A stretch of 42,308 nucleotides of DNA from NCBI GenBank assembly GCA_009922615.1, contig RFVF01000039.1, positions 1-42,308 of the forward strand, written 5' to 3'. A model generated the notes under the pieces. It was given only the letters and a program-made list of their open reading frames with translations, did no database searches and was not told the origin of the DNA. Below, piece after piece: positions 22,475 through 30,462 of this stretch. Source of the DNA: Pseudomonadota bacterium. GTDB taxonomy: Bacteria; Verrucomicrobiota; Verrucomicrobiia; Limisphaerales; SXTU01. The translations under genes and the position numbers were made by a program. Positions within the stretch are counted from its first letter, which is position 1; the number at the start of each line of letters is the position of its first letter.

Positions 22475-22930
22475 GTGCCCCACACCCTCAACGAAATCAT
22501 CCCGATCCTGCAGATCGCTATCGGGCCGGTCATCCTGATCTCGGGCGTGGGGATGCTGCTGCTGGTGATGACGGGCCGCTTCGGTCGGATGATTGACCGC
22601 GCCCGCGTGCTAGCGAAGGAGCTGGACACCGCGCCTCCGGCCGAGGCCGCCAACATCCGCGCACAAATTGCCATTCTCTTCCGGCGTGCGCGGTGGATGC
22701 GCGCCGGATTGGCGCTCGCGTCGCTCAGCATGCTCCTGGCCGCCGCGTTGGTCATCCTGCTGTTCACCACCGAGCTGTTCGACAAGCAGTGGGTCCAGCT
22801 CATAATCCTGTTTTTTGTCGGAGCGCTGTTCTGTCTCATCGGCGCGGTATTGTCCTTCCTTTACGACGTCCATCTCTCGCTCGTGGCGTTGAAGCTGGAG
22901 CTGGGGGACGCATTCCAACCGCGTCCGTGA
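22475..22930 (+). CDS. DUF2721 family membrane protein
   Basis: A small (151-residue) integral membrane protein with an N-terminal helix (about 8-30, LQIAIGPVILISGVGMLLLVM) and the family segment TGRFGRMIDRAR. A charged loop of about 35 residues and two C-terminal helices (about 77-98 and 107-130) follow. DUF2721 proteins have no established function. The start is GTG 22475; no ATG precedes the conserved first helix. It lies after the leuC terminator and converges on the DUF1549 gene with a 13-bp gap. Confidence 0.85.
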   Translation: MPHTLNEIIPILQIAIGPVILISGVGMLLLVMTGRFGRMIDRARVLAKELDTAPPAEAANIRAQIAILFRRARWMRAGLALASLSMLLAAALVILLFTTELFDKQWVQLIILFFVGALFCLIGAVLSFLYDVHLSLVALKLELGDAFQPRP

Positions 22931-22943
22931 ATTCCGGCTGGCC

Positions 22944-25184
22944 TCACCGCCGCAGGACAAATTCCTTCGCGTTCACCAAGCCCCACAGCATGTCCTCGAC
23001 GCCCGCGCGCCGGTCCTTCGAGGTTTCAACGTGCGCAAGGGTCTTCGCCAGCTCCACCTCGCTCGGCGCACGGGTCAGCGCGGTCCAGTAGAGCTCCTCG
23101 ATGATGGCACGGTTGGATTTGCCGGACTCGATCAAAGCAGCGAGACGGTTGTCCGAGCGCGTGAGCAACTCGTTGACCGACGGGCCCGAGATCATGAAGA
23201 ACGCCTGACCCATGCTGGTATCAGCCGAACGCTCGCACTCGCAGGTGAGCAGGCGCGGCGGCTTGCCGAACATCGCGAGGAACACGTCGGGTGTCGCCTG
23301 CGTGCGCTTGCCACGACGGCCCTCGATGCGCGCCCCCGGCAACTCCGCCGCACGCGTGCCGGCGGGCTGGCCCTTGAACTCGGCGGTCACACCGGCGACC
23401 TGATGCAGCGTGTCGAACATCTGCTCGGCCGTGAGCCGGCGCAGCGGGACGCGGGTGTAGTTGAGTTCGTCGCTGCCGTTGGTCTCGTTCGGCTCGCTCG
23501 CGGTCTGGTAGGCGCGGGAGTTCATCACGAGGCGGATGACGTGGCGTAGGCTGAAGCCGCTCTGCACGAACTCCTTCGCCAGCGCGTCCAGCAGCGCGGG
23601 GTGCGAGGCCGGGTTCGTCGCGCGGAAGTCGTCGATCGGGTCCACGATGCCGCGGCCCATGAGGTGATACCAAATGCGGTTGACTTGCGCGCGGGCGAAG
23701 AGCGGATTTTCCGGGCGTGTCATCCACGCGGCGAGCGCTTCCAGTTCGTCCTGCTTGTCGAAGTCCTGCTTCGCGACGCCGAGGAAGCGCGGCTCGGCGG
23801 CCTTTTCCGTGCGCGGGTTGGTCACGCTGCCCTTGTGCGCGAGGTAAACAATTTGCTCGCCGATGAACTCGTGCTTGTCGTTCTTGTCGCGGCGGTTGTT
23901 CTCCAGAATCTTGTAGTCCACCCGGGCGAAAAGCGCTGCCCAATCGTAGTAGTCGTCCTGCGTCCAGCGGTCGAACGGGTGGTTGTGGCATTGCGCGCAC
24001 TGGAGCCGCGTGCCGAGGAAGACCTGTGCCGCCGCCTCCGCGCGGATGACGGGCGTGCGGTTGGCGCGGTAGAAGTTGGCCTCGGGATTCGCGTAGGTGC
24101 TGCCGCGCGACGCGATCAACTCGCGGGCAAATTGATCCATCGGCTTGCCGCTGGCGAAGCTCGCGCGCAGCCAGCGGTGGAAGTCCTGCATGCCTTTTGC
24201 GTCGAGCGTCTTCTCCTCCACGCGCAACAGGTCCGCCCACTTGAGCGCCCAGAAGTCTGCGAACTCGGGGCGTTCGAGCAGTTCGTCAATGAGCGCGGCG
24301 CGCTTCTGCTTCAACTCGATTTTATTGTTAGCGACAAACCGCTTCGCCTCCTCCGCCGTGGGCAGGATGCCGAGCAGGTCGAGATAGGCGCGGCGCAGGA
24401 AGACTTCATCGCTCGCCAGCGCGCTCGGGTTCATCCGCAGCGTCTGGAGCTTGGCGAAGATGTGCTCGTCCACGAAGTTGTGCGGCTTGGGATTTGCCCA
24501 CTTGAAGCCGGGCCGGGCCGGCACGAAGGCCAGCCGCACCGGCTCCTGCAAGTGCAGGAAGCGCACGAGCAGCGTCGTCTCGCCGGACTCCTTGCGCGTC
24601 ACGCGACCCTCGGTCGAGACATCAGCTACGGCGACGTTCACCACTTCGTAACAGGCAAACTTCGTCACGTCGCGGGTGGAGCCGTCGGAAAACTTCGCCA
24701 TGACTTTCACTTCCACAGCGCTGGCTGGCTCGATGAGGAACTGCTCGCGCGGCGTAACCTCCAGCTTCACCAGCGTCGGCGCGTCGGGCGACTGGCGCTT
24801 GGCCCCGCCGGCGATCCACTCGCGTAGCGTGCGGTATTCCCACGAGTTTTGGTCAAAGCGCTTGCCGCCCTCGTGCGCGACGGCCTGCGTGGCCTTGAGT
24901 AGCAGCAGGCTTTCGTCCGGCACCACCACATTCACCCGACGGCCAAACTGGTCCTGGACCAGCGCGGTGAAGTCGTAGTCAAGGTCGCCGCCGCGCAGCG
25001 ACAACTTGAAGCCGCCCTTGCCCGTGGCATTGCCGTGGCAGGTGCCGAGGTTGCAGCCAGCCTTGGAGATGACCGCCGCCACGTCGGTTTGAAACGTCAC
25101 CTCGGCCGCGCGTGCCGCAATCACGTTCGCTGCCGCCCATAAAATGGCGGCACAGCAAAACGCCAGCGGGCGAGACGGTTTCAT
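22944..25184 (-). CDS. Secreted DUF1549/DUF1553 protein with cytochrome-like N-terminus
   Basis: This family is characteristic of planctomycetes and verrucomicrobia and is often found beside DUF1501 or sulfatase genes. The 746-residue protein has a signal peptide (1-27), a cytochrome-like PSCyt1 region in which CNLGTCH (44-50) replaces a canonical CxxCH, and an Ig-like domain (about 140-230, LVKLEVTPREQFLIEP). DUF1549 (about 240-440) includes CAQCHNHPFDRW near 395, and DUF1553 (about 480-740) follows. The second site is a true CxxCH and could hold covalent haem. The location is periplasmic or outer envelope. No DUF1501 gene is adjacent, which is less usual. It is divergent from tyrS. Confidence 0.92.
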   Translation of the reverse strand: MKPSRPLAFCCAAILWAAANVIAARAAEVTFQTDVAAVISKAGCNLGTCHGNATGKGGFKLSLRGGDLDYDFTALVQDQFGRRVNVVVPDESLLLLKATQAVAHEGGKRFDQNSWEYRTLREWIAGGAKRQSPDAPTLVKLEVTPREQFLIEPASAVEVKVMAKFSDGSTRDVTKFACYEVVNVAVADVSTEGRVTRKESGETTLLVRFLHLQEPVRLAFVPARPGFKWANPKPHNFVDEHIFAKLQTLRMNPSALASDEVFLRRAYLDLLGILPTAEEAKRFVANNKIELKQKRAALIDELLERPEFADFWALKWADLLRVEEKTLDAKGMQDFHRWLRASFASGKPMDQFARELIASRGSTYANPEANFYRANRTPVIRAEAAAQVFLGTRLQCAQCHNHPFDRWTQDDYYDWAALFARVDYKILENNRRDKNDKHEFIGEQIVYLAHKGSVTNPRTEKAAEPRFLGVAKQDFDKQDELEALAAWMTRPENPLFARAQVNRIWYHLMGRGIVDPIDDFRATNPASHPALLDALAKEFVQSGFSLRHVIRLVMNSRAYQTASEPNETNGSDELNYTRVPLRRLTAEQMFDTLHQVAGVTAEFKGQPAGTRAAELPGARIEGRRGKRTQATPDVFLAMFGKPPRLLTCECERSADTSMGQAFFMISGPSVNELLTRSDNRLAALIESGKSNRAIIEELYWTALTRAPSEVELAKTLAHVETSKDRRAGVEDMLWGLVNAKEFVLRR

Positions 25185-25286
25185 GTTCGGCAGGCTAAGA
25201 CTTATGCGCGTCTGTTCCCAGACGATTTTGTCTGCGCGAAGTTTCACCGGGGAGGGGAGGAGAGGCGCTTTATCAGGACTTTCCCC

Positions 25287-25315
25287 TTGAGCCGCCTCCA
25301 TCCTGCCGCGATAAC
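25287..25315 (+). promoter_or_regulatory. Candidate promoter of tyrS
   Basis: TTGAGC (25287-25292) and GATAAC (25310-25315) are 17 bp apart. Initiation near 25322 would give an almost leaderless message for ATG 25326. The rest of the 141-bp divergent gap to the DUF1549 gene shows no other clear signal. Confidence 0.3.
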
Positions 25316-25325
25316 TCCCGGGCTG

Positions 25326-26606
25326 ATGAACATCTACGAAGAATTGCAGTGGCGCGGACTTGTCTCGGATTGCACGGACGCCGCAGAACTCCAGAGGCAG
25401 CTCGCACTGCGCCCCGTCACGCTCTACTGCGGCTTCGACCCCACGGCGGATTCGCTGCACGTCGGCTCGCTCGTGCCGCTGCTCGCCCTGCGGCGCTTCC
25501 AAAACGCCGGGCATTGTCCCATCGCCGTCGCCGGCGGCGCGACCGGCAGCATCGGCGATCCCAGCGGCAAGACCGCCGAGCGCCAGCTCCTCACCAAGGG
25601 GCAAATCGCCGCGAACGTAGATGCCGTCCGCCCGCAGCTCGCGCGCTTGCTCGACTTCAACGTGCAGCCCAACCGCGCCTCGCTCGTGGACAACGCCGAG
25701 TGGACCGCCGGCGTCTCGTTCCTCGATTTCCTCCGCGACATCGGCAAGCACTTCACGGTCAACCAAATGATCGCGAAGGAATCCGTCCGCGCGCGCATGG
25801 AAGACCGCGAGGTGGGCATCAGCTACACCGAGTTCAGCTACATGCTGCTTCAAGCGTTCGATTTCTACGTGCTCGCCCGCGACCACGGCTGCGACCTGCA
25901 AATCGGCGGCTCCGACCAGTGGGGCAACATCACGGCCGGCACCGATCTCATCCGCAAAAAACTCGGCCAGCCCGCTTGGGGCCTGACGCTGCCGCTCATC
26001 ACCAAGGCCGACGGCACGAAGTTCGGGAAGACGGAGGCCGGCACCGTGTGGCTCGATGCGAAGAAGACCAGCGTCTATCGCTTCTACCAGTTCTGGATCA
26101 ACACGGCGGACAGCGACGTGATCAAGTTCCTGAAATACTTCACCTTCCTCACCCGCGATGAAATCGAGGCGCTCGAGCAAGCACACACCGTAAATCCCGG
26201 CGCGCGCGAAGCGCACCGCGCGCTGGCGAAGTCCGTGACCGACTTGCTCCACGGCGAGGCCGCCACGCAGGAAGCCATTCGTGCCAGCGAAGTCCTCTTC
26301 GGCGCGCCGCTGGACGGCCTCAGTGAAGCCACGTTCAACGACATCGTCGGCGAAGTGCCCACCAAACCGCTCGAAGCCGCGCAACTCACCGCGCCCGGCC
26401 TGCTGCTCACCGAAGCCCTCCTCCACGCCAGCCTCTCCCCGAGCAAGGGCCAAGCGCGAAAGGACGTCGAAGGCGGCGGCATCTACGTGAACAACCTCCG
26501 CGAAACCAATCCGCAGCGCGCACTCACCGCCGCCGATCTCCTCTTCGGGAAACACCTGCTCCTCCGCAAGGGGAAGAAGAACTACACGGTGCTGACCGTG
26601 AAGTAG
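25326..26606 (+). CDS. tyrS: Tyrosine--tRNA ligase
   Basis: This class I synthetase charges tRNA-Tyr. The HIGH motif is HVGS (residues 45-48) in DPTADSLHVGSL, and the KMSKS counterpart is KFGKT (about 232-236). The tyrosine pocket shows FSYMLLQAFDF and QIGGSDQWGNITAG. An S4-like C-terminal domain (about 360-426) ends in GKKNYTVLTVK. At 426 residues it is standard for the bacterial TyrS. ATG 25326 lacks a Shine-Dalgarno sequence. The secreted-peptidase gene begins 17 bp downstream, so they may share a transcript. Confidence 0.98.
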   Translation: MNIYEELQWRGLVSDCTDAAELQRQLALRPVTLYCGFDPTADSLHVGSLVPLLALRRFQNAGHCPIAVAGGATGSIGDPSGKTAERQLLTKGQIAANVDAVRPQLARLLDFNVQPNRASLVDNAEWTAGVSFLDFLRDIGKHFTVNQMIAKESVRARMEDREVGISYTEFSYMLLQAFDFYVLARDHGCDLQIGGSDQWGNITAGTDLIRKKLGQPAWGLTLPLITKADGTKFGKTEAGTVWLDAKKTSVYRFYQFWINTADSDVIKFLKYFTFLTRDEIEALEQAHTVNPGAREAHRALAKSVTDLLHGEAATQEAIRASEVLFGAPLDGLSEATFNDIVGEVPTKPLEAAQLTAPGLLLTEALLHASLSPSKGQARKDVEGGGIYVNNLRETNPQRALTAADLLFGKHLLLRKGKKNYTVLTVK

Positions 26607-26623
26607 GCGGTCCGTCGCCACCC

Positions 26624-27523
26624 ATGCGCCAACGTGCCTTGAATCAAGTCTTGGGCGCGGGGTTGTTCCTGTCCTGCCTGCTGTTGCCCGTCCGGCTCTC
26701 CGCGTTTGAAGTGCGCTACGAGAAGACCGGTTACACCGTCACCAGCGGGATGGACTACGCGATCCGCTATGAGCTGAAACAACTCATCGCGCGGCATGAG
26801 CAGGTGCTGCGGCGCAAGGCCCCGACGGAATTCAACGTCAGCTACCGCATATTCAACACCTACGAGGAATACAAGTCCTACTCCGCCGCCCAGGGACGCC
26901 CCGTCAGCCCGCAGTTGCTCGGCTACACGCAGTCGAAAAAGTCCTACAAACCGGACTCGGGCGAGATCGTCAGCGCGAGCGCGGAAGTCACCACTTGGAA
27001 ACACCCGCAGGCGGCGGTGTTGCTGTCCACCGTCCTGCACGAGACCACGCACGCGGTCACACAGTCATTCCTGCTCCACGTGCCGCTGTGGATGAACGAG
27101 GGCAGTGCCGACTGGTTTGGCAAGCCCGCCTGGGCCGAGAGCGAGGCGCAGAAGACCGACCGCGCGCGCCGCTGGCAGACGCTCAAAATGCTGCTCGACG
27201 GGAAAAATCTCCCCCCCCTGCGCCCGTATCTCGAAGCCGAGAGCTACGACGAGTGGAGCAAGCAATTTGGCGGCAACGTCGGCATGGGCTACGTGGTGGG
27301 CTACTCGCTCTTTGACTTCTTCATGTCGGCACCGAATGCGCAAAACTTCCTCGGCACCCTGCTCAAGGCCCCGACCGTTGAGCGCGGCGCGAAGCCCGGC
27401 GCGGTCTTCACCACGCAGCTCGACAAGCTCTGGCGCGGTGGTTTGCCGGAGTTCGAGCGGGGCTGGCACAACTGGATTCGCTACAAGGCCGGGCTGGAAA
27501 AACCGCCGGCCGCCAAGCCGTGA
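26624..27523 (+). CDS. Secreted HExxH metallopeptidase-like protein
   Basis: The 299-residue protein has an N-terminal signal peptide (about 1-27, VLGAGLFLSCLLLPVRLSAF). The zinc motif is HETTH in STVLHETTHAVTQSF (about 138-142), followed by MNEGSADWF, whose Glu fits the third gluzincin ligand. The arrangement resembles peptidase MA-like or DUF1570-type domains seen in planctomycetes and verrucomicrobia. The C-terminal part is Trp-rich (GLPEFERGWHNWIRYKAG) and unassigned. It probably acts in the periplasm on protein or peptidoglycan-linked peptides, but the substrate is unknown. It lies between tyrS and a membrane spermidine-synthase-like gene, all on the plus strand. Confidence 0.82.
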   Translation: MRQRALNQVLGAGLFLSCLLLPVRLSAFEVRYEKTGYTVTSGMDYAIRYELKQLIARHEQVLRRKAPTEFNVSYRIFNTYEEYKSYSAAQGRPVSPQLLGYTQSKKSYKPDSGEIVSASAEVTTWKHPQAAVLLSTVLHETTHAVTQSFLLHVPLWMNEGSADWFGKPAWAESEAQKTDRARRWQTLKMLLDGKNLPPLRPYLEAESYDEWSKQFGGNVGMGYVVGYSLFDFFMSAPNAQNFLGTLLKAPTVERGAKPGAVFTTQLDKLWRGGLPEFERGWHNWIRYKAGLEKPPAAKP

Positions 27524-27572
27524 AGCACGCCGCAGCCTTGCCCTCCGCCCTTCCGCCCCGTAGAAAGCGCGC

Positions 27573-29138
27573 GTGAAACAACCTGCCGCCTCCGCTCCCG
27601 CCACGCTTTCGCCGGGCTTGCGCCGTTTTCTCTACGGCACCGCCGCCACGACGGGCGCGGCCATTCTCGTGGTTGAAATCCTCGGCGCGAAGATGCTTTC
27701 GCCCTACGTCGGCACGTCGCACTTCGTCTGGACGGCACAAATCGCGGTGACGCTCATCTCGCTCGCGGCGGGCTACTGGTTCGGCGGCTGGCTCGTGGAC
27801 CGCTCGCAAAACCTCCGCCGGCTCTACACGTGCATCCTGCTGGCAGGTCTGTATCTGTGCTTCACCGTGCCCTTCACGAGCAAGGTCGCATTTTGGTGCC
27901 TGCAATTTCCGCTGGCCGTCGGCTCGCTGCTCGCGTCGCTGTTTCTCTTTTTCGTGCCGCTCACGCTGCTGGCCACCGTCGGCCCGTTCGTCATCCGCGT
28001 GCTCACGTCGGTGGTCGCAGGCGTCGGCGGCACCGTGGGACGGCTCTCGGCGATCAGCACGCTCGGTAGCGTCTTGGGCACGGTCCTGATTGGCTACGTG
28101 CTGATTCCGTTTCTGCCCAACTCGACCACGATGTTTATCACGGCCGGCGTGTTGATGGCGCTGGCAGTGGTTTATTTTCTGGTCTGGCGCGAAGCTGGCG
28201 ATTCGATGGGCCTGCCGCTGGCGCTCGTCGTCGTGGGCGTCGTTGCCGGCTGGTCGGGCGTGCGCGCGGATGCGCGACCGCCGGCGGATTACATGGAGGA
28301 AGTTGCCCGGCGGAACTCGAACTTCGGCCTCATGCAAGTCCTCGAAAACGTCGGTGGCTCTCGCCGTTACTACCTCAATGACTACCTCACGCAAAACACC
28401 TACGACCCCGAGGCTAAACAAAGCGTCTCCCTCTTCACCTACGGCTTGCACGGGCTTGCGGGCGTTTACACCACACAAATCAAGGACGTGCTCTGCATCG
28501 GCATGGGCGTGGGCATCGTGCCCATGCAGTTCGCGCACGAAGGTGCCAAAGTGGACGTGGTGGAAATCAACGGCGCGGTCGTCGGCGTGGCCCAGGCGCA
28601 CTTTGACCTCGACCCAACGAAGCTCAATCTCACCATCGGCGACGGCCGGCAGTTCGTAAACGCAGCCACGAAGCAATACGACGCCGTCATCCTCGACGCG
28701 TTCCTCGGAGATTCCTCGCCCTCGCATCTCATGACGCAGGAAGCCTTCACCGCCATGCGCCGGGTCCTGCGCCCCAACGGCGTGCTGGTGATCAACAGCT
28801 TTGGCGACTTCGACGAGGGCAAGGACTACTTCACCGCCTCGCTGCACAAAACGCTCAAGTCCGTCTTCGGCGCCGTGCGCATCCACGCCAGCGGCAACGG
28901 CAATGTCTTCTTCGTCGCCACTCCCGCGAAGGAGCTTACTCAGCACCGCACGATGAACTTCGAGGCGATGCACCCGACCGTGCAGCAGCAGGCGCGTGAC
29001 GCGCTCGCCGGCATCAAGGACACGGCCCCCAAGAGCGGCATCGTGCTCACGGACGACTTCAACCCGGTGGACTTCCACGATGCGAGGAACCGCGAGCAGT
29101 TCCGCCGCCAGCTCGCCTTCTCGATGAAGCCGAAGTGA
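27573..29138 (+). CDS. Membrane protein fused to a spermidine synthase-like domain
   Basis: About seven hydrophobic helices (residues about 20-225, beginning FLYGTAATTGAAILVVEILG) precede a Rossmann-fold methyltransferase-like domain (about 260-500). The SAM/dcSAM loop is LCIGMGVGIVPMQF, the acidic residue that binds the nucleoside is in VDVVEING, and LDAFLGDSSPSHLMTQEAF matches the spermidine-synthase active-site segment. Such fused MFS/spermidine synthase proteins are widespread, and their substrates are mostly unproven. The start is GTG 27573, without a Shine-Dalgarno. At 521 residues it is much shorter than its paralogue at 30463-33249. A cysteine desulfurase gene separates the two. Confidence 0.88.
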   Translation: MKQPAASAPATLSPGLRRFLYGTAATTGAAILVVEILGAKMLSPYVGTSHFVWTAQIAVTLISLAAGYWFGGWLVDRSQNLRRLYTCILLAGLYLCFTVPFTSKVAFWCLQFPLAVGSLLASLFLFFVPLTLLATVGPFVIRVLTSVVAGVGGTVGRLSAISTLGSVLGTVLIGYVLIPFLPNSTTMFITAGVLMALAVVYFLVWREAGDSMGLPLALVVVGVVAGWSGVRADARPPADYMEEVARRNSNFGLMQVLENVGGSRRYYLNDYLTQNTYDPEAKQSVSLFTYGLHGLAGVYTTQIKDVLCIGMGVGIVPMQFAHEGAKVDVVEINGAVVGVAQAHFDLDPTKLNLTIGDGRQFVNAATKQYDAVILDAFLGDSSPSHLMTQEAFTAMRRVLRPNGVLVINSFGDFDEGKDYFTASLHKTLKSVFGAVRIHASGNGNVFFVATPAKELTQHRTMNFEAMHPTVQQQARDALAGIKDTAPKSGIVLTDDFNPVDFHDARNREQFRRQLAFSMKPK

Positions 29139-29211
29139 ACTGCCTTGATGGCAAACGAATCGAAGCAACCGAATTCGGCTGTCCACATTCCTCTGCCACA
29201 CCCACTGAGCC

Positions 29212-30369
29212 GTGCCCACCCTCTACTTCGACTACAACGCCACCACGCCACTGGACCCGCAGGTCCGCGTGGCGATGCTGCCGTTCCTTGACGAAGTCTG
29301 GGGCAACCCTTCGAGCGTCCACCACGTCGGCCGCCGCGCGCGGGCCTTGCTGGATGACGCGCGCGACCGCACTGCCGCCGTGCTGAGTTGCAAGAGCAGC
29401 GAAGTCGTCTTCACCAGCGGCGGCACCGAGAGCAGCAACCTCGCGGTCTTCGGCACCGCGCGCTTGCTGCGCGAGAAGGGCCGACACCTCATCACGTCGA
29501 GCGTCGAGCATCACGCGGTGCTGCACTGCTTCGACTACCTTGAACGCAAGGAAGGTTTCACTGTCACCCGCCTGCCCGTGGACGCCTCGGGCCGCGTGAG
29601 CGTGGACTACCTCCGCCGCGCGCTGCGGCCCGACACGACGCTCGTCAGCGTCATGGCCGCGAACAACGAGACCGGCACGCTGCAACCCGTCGCCGAACTC
29701 GGCGCGCTCTGCCGCGAGCGGGGCGTGATCTTCCACACCGATGCCGTGCAGTGGTTCGGCAAAGAACCGTTCGCGAACGTCCACCAGTTCAACGCCGATC
29801 TCGTCTCCATCTGTGCGCACAAGTTCCACGGGCCGAAGGGTGCGGGCGCGCTCTTCATCCGTTCGCCGCTGCATCCGGACCCAGTGCAGTTCGGCGGCGC
29901 CCATGAGAACGAGCGGCGCGCGGGCACGGAGAACCTGCCCGCCATCATCGGCTTCACCGAGGCACTTGAGCGCTTCGTGCGCGTGCCGGTGTTCGAGCGA
30001 AGCCACCTTACCCCGCTCACGGCGCGGGTGCTGGCGGCCGTGGACACCTGCGAAGGTGCGCACTTCCGCGGCTCGCGCGAGCACCGGCTGGCAAACACCG
30101 TTTCCTTCTCGGTCGAAGGCACCGACAGCATCGCTCTGATGGCCGCGCTGGACTTGGAAGGAATCTGCGCGTCGAGCGGCTCGGCGTGCTCGGCAGGTTC
30201 CCTGGAGCCCTCGCACGTGATGCTCGCCATGGGTGCGCCCGCCGCCGAAGCGAACGCGCTGGTGCGCCTCTCGCTGGGCCGCGCCACCACGGTTGAAGAA
30301 GTGGAGACGCTCTGCGCGCTGCTGCCACGCGTGCTGCGGCAGGTGTGCCGGACGACCAAGGCTGCCTAG
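29212..30369 (+). CDS. Cysteine desulfurase (NifS/IscS family)
   Basis: This PLP enzyme removes sulfur from cysteine for Fe-S cluster or thio-cofactor assembly. The fold-type I landmarks are FDYNATTPLDP at the N-terminus, VFTSGGTESSNLAVFG, VMAANNETGTLQP and HTDAVQWFGK. The PLP lysine is K204 in CAHKFHGPKG, and the persulfide-carrying cysteine is C326 in SSGSACSAGSLEPSHVML. The loop around Cys326 is of the longer IscS/NifS type. GTG 29212 gives 385 residues, the usual length. No iscU, iscA or tRNA-thiolation gene is adjacent. Instead the gene lies between two membrane spermidine-synthase-like genes. Confidence 0.94.
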   Translation: MPTLYFDYNATTPLDPQVRVAMLPFLDEVWGNPSSVHHVGRRARALLDDARDRTAAVLSCKSSEVVFTSGGTESSNLAVFGTARLLREKGRHLITSSVEHHAVLHCFDYLERKEGFTVTRLPVDASGRVSVDYLRRALRPDTTLVSVMAANNETGTLQPVAELGALCRERGVIFHTDAVQWFGKEPFANVHQFNADLVSICAHKFHGPKGAGALFIRSPLHPDPVQFGGAHENERRAGTENLPAIIGFTEALERFVRVPVFERSHLTPLTARVLAAVDTCEGAHFRGSREHRLANTVSFSVEGTDSIALMAALDLEGICASSGSACSAGSLEPSHVMLAMGAPAAEANALVRLSLGRATTVEEVETLCALLPRVLRQVCRTTKAA

Positions 30370-30462
30370 CGCGAACCGCGTTCAACGAATGGCCGCTGCG
30401 GCACCGCCGCCACCGGGGGTTTTCCTTGCCGCCTCGCCGACCTTCCCGAAAACTCCGCCGCC

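Noticed and set aside
27408..29219. 603-codon minus-strand frame antisense to the spermidine-synthase-like gene
   Set aside because: Arg/His/Glu-rich shadow without motifs; the sense protein has clear membrane helices and a Rossmann domain.
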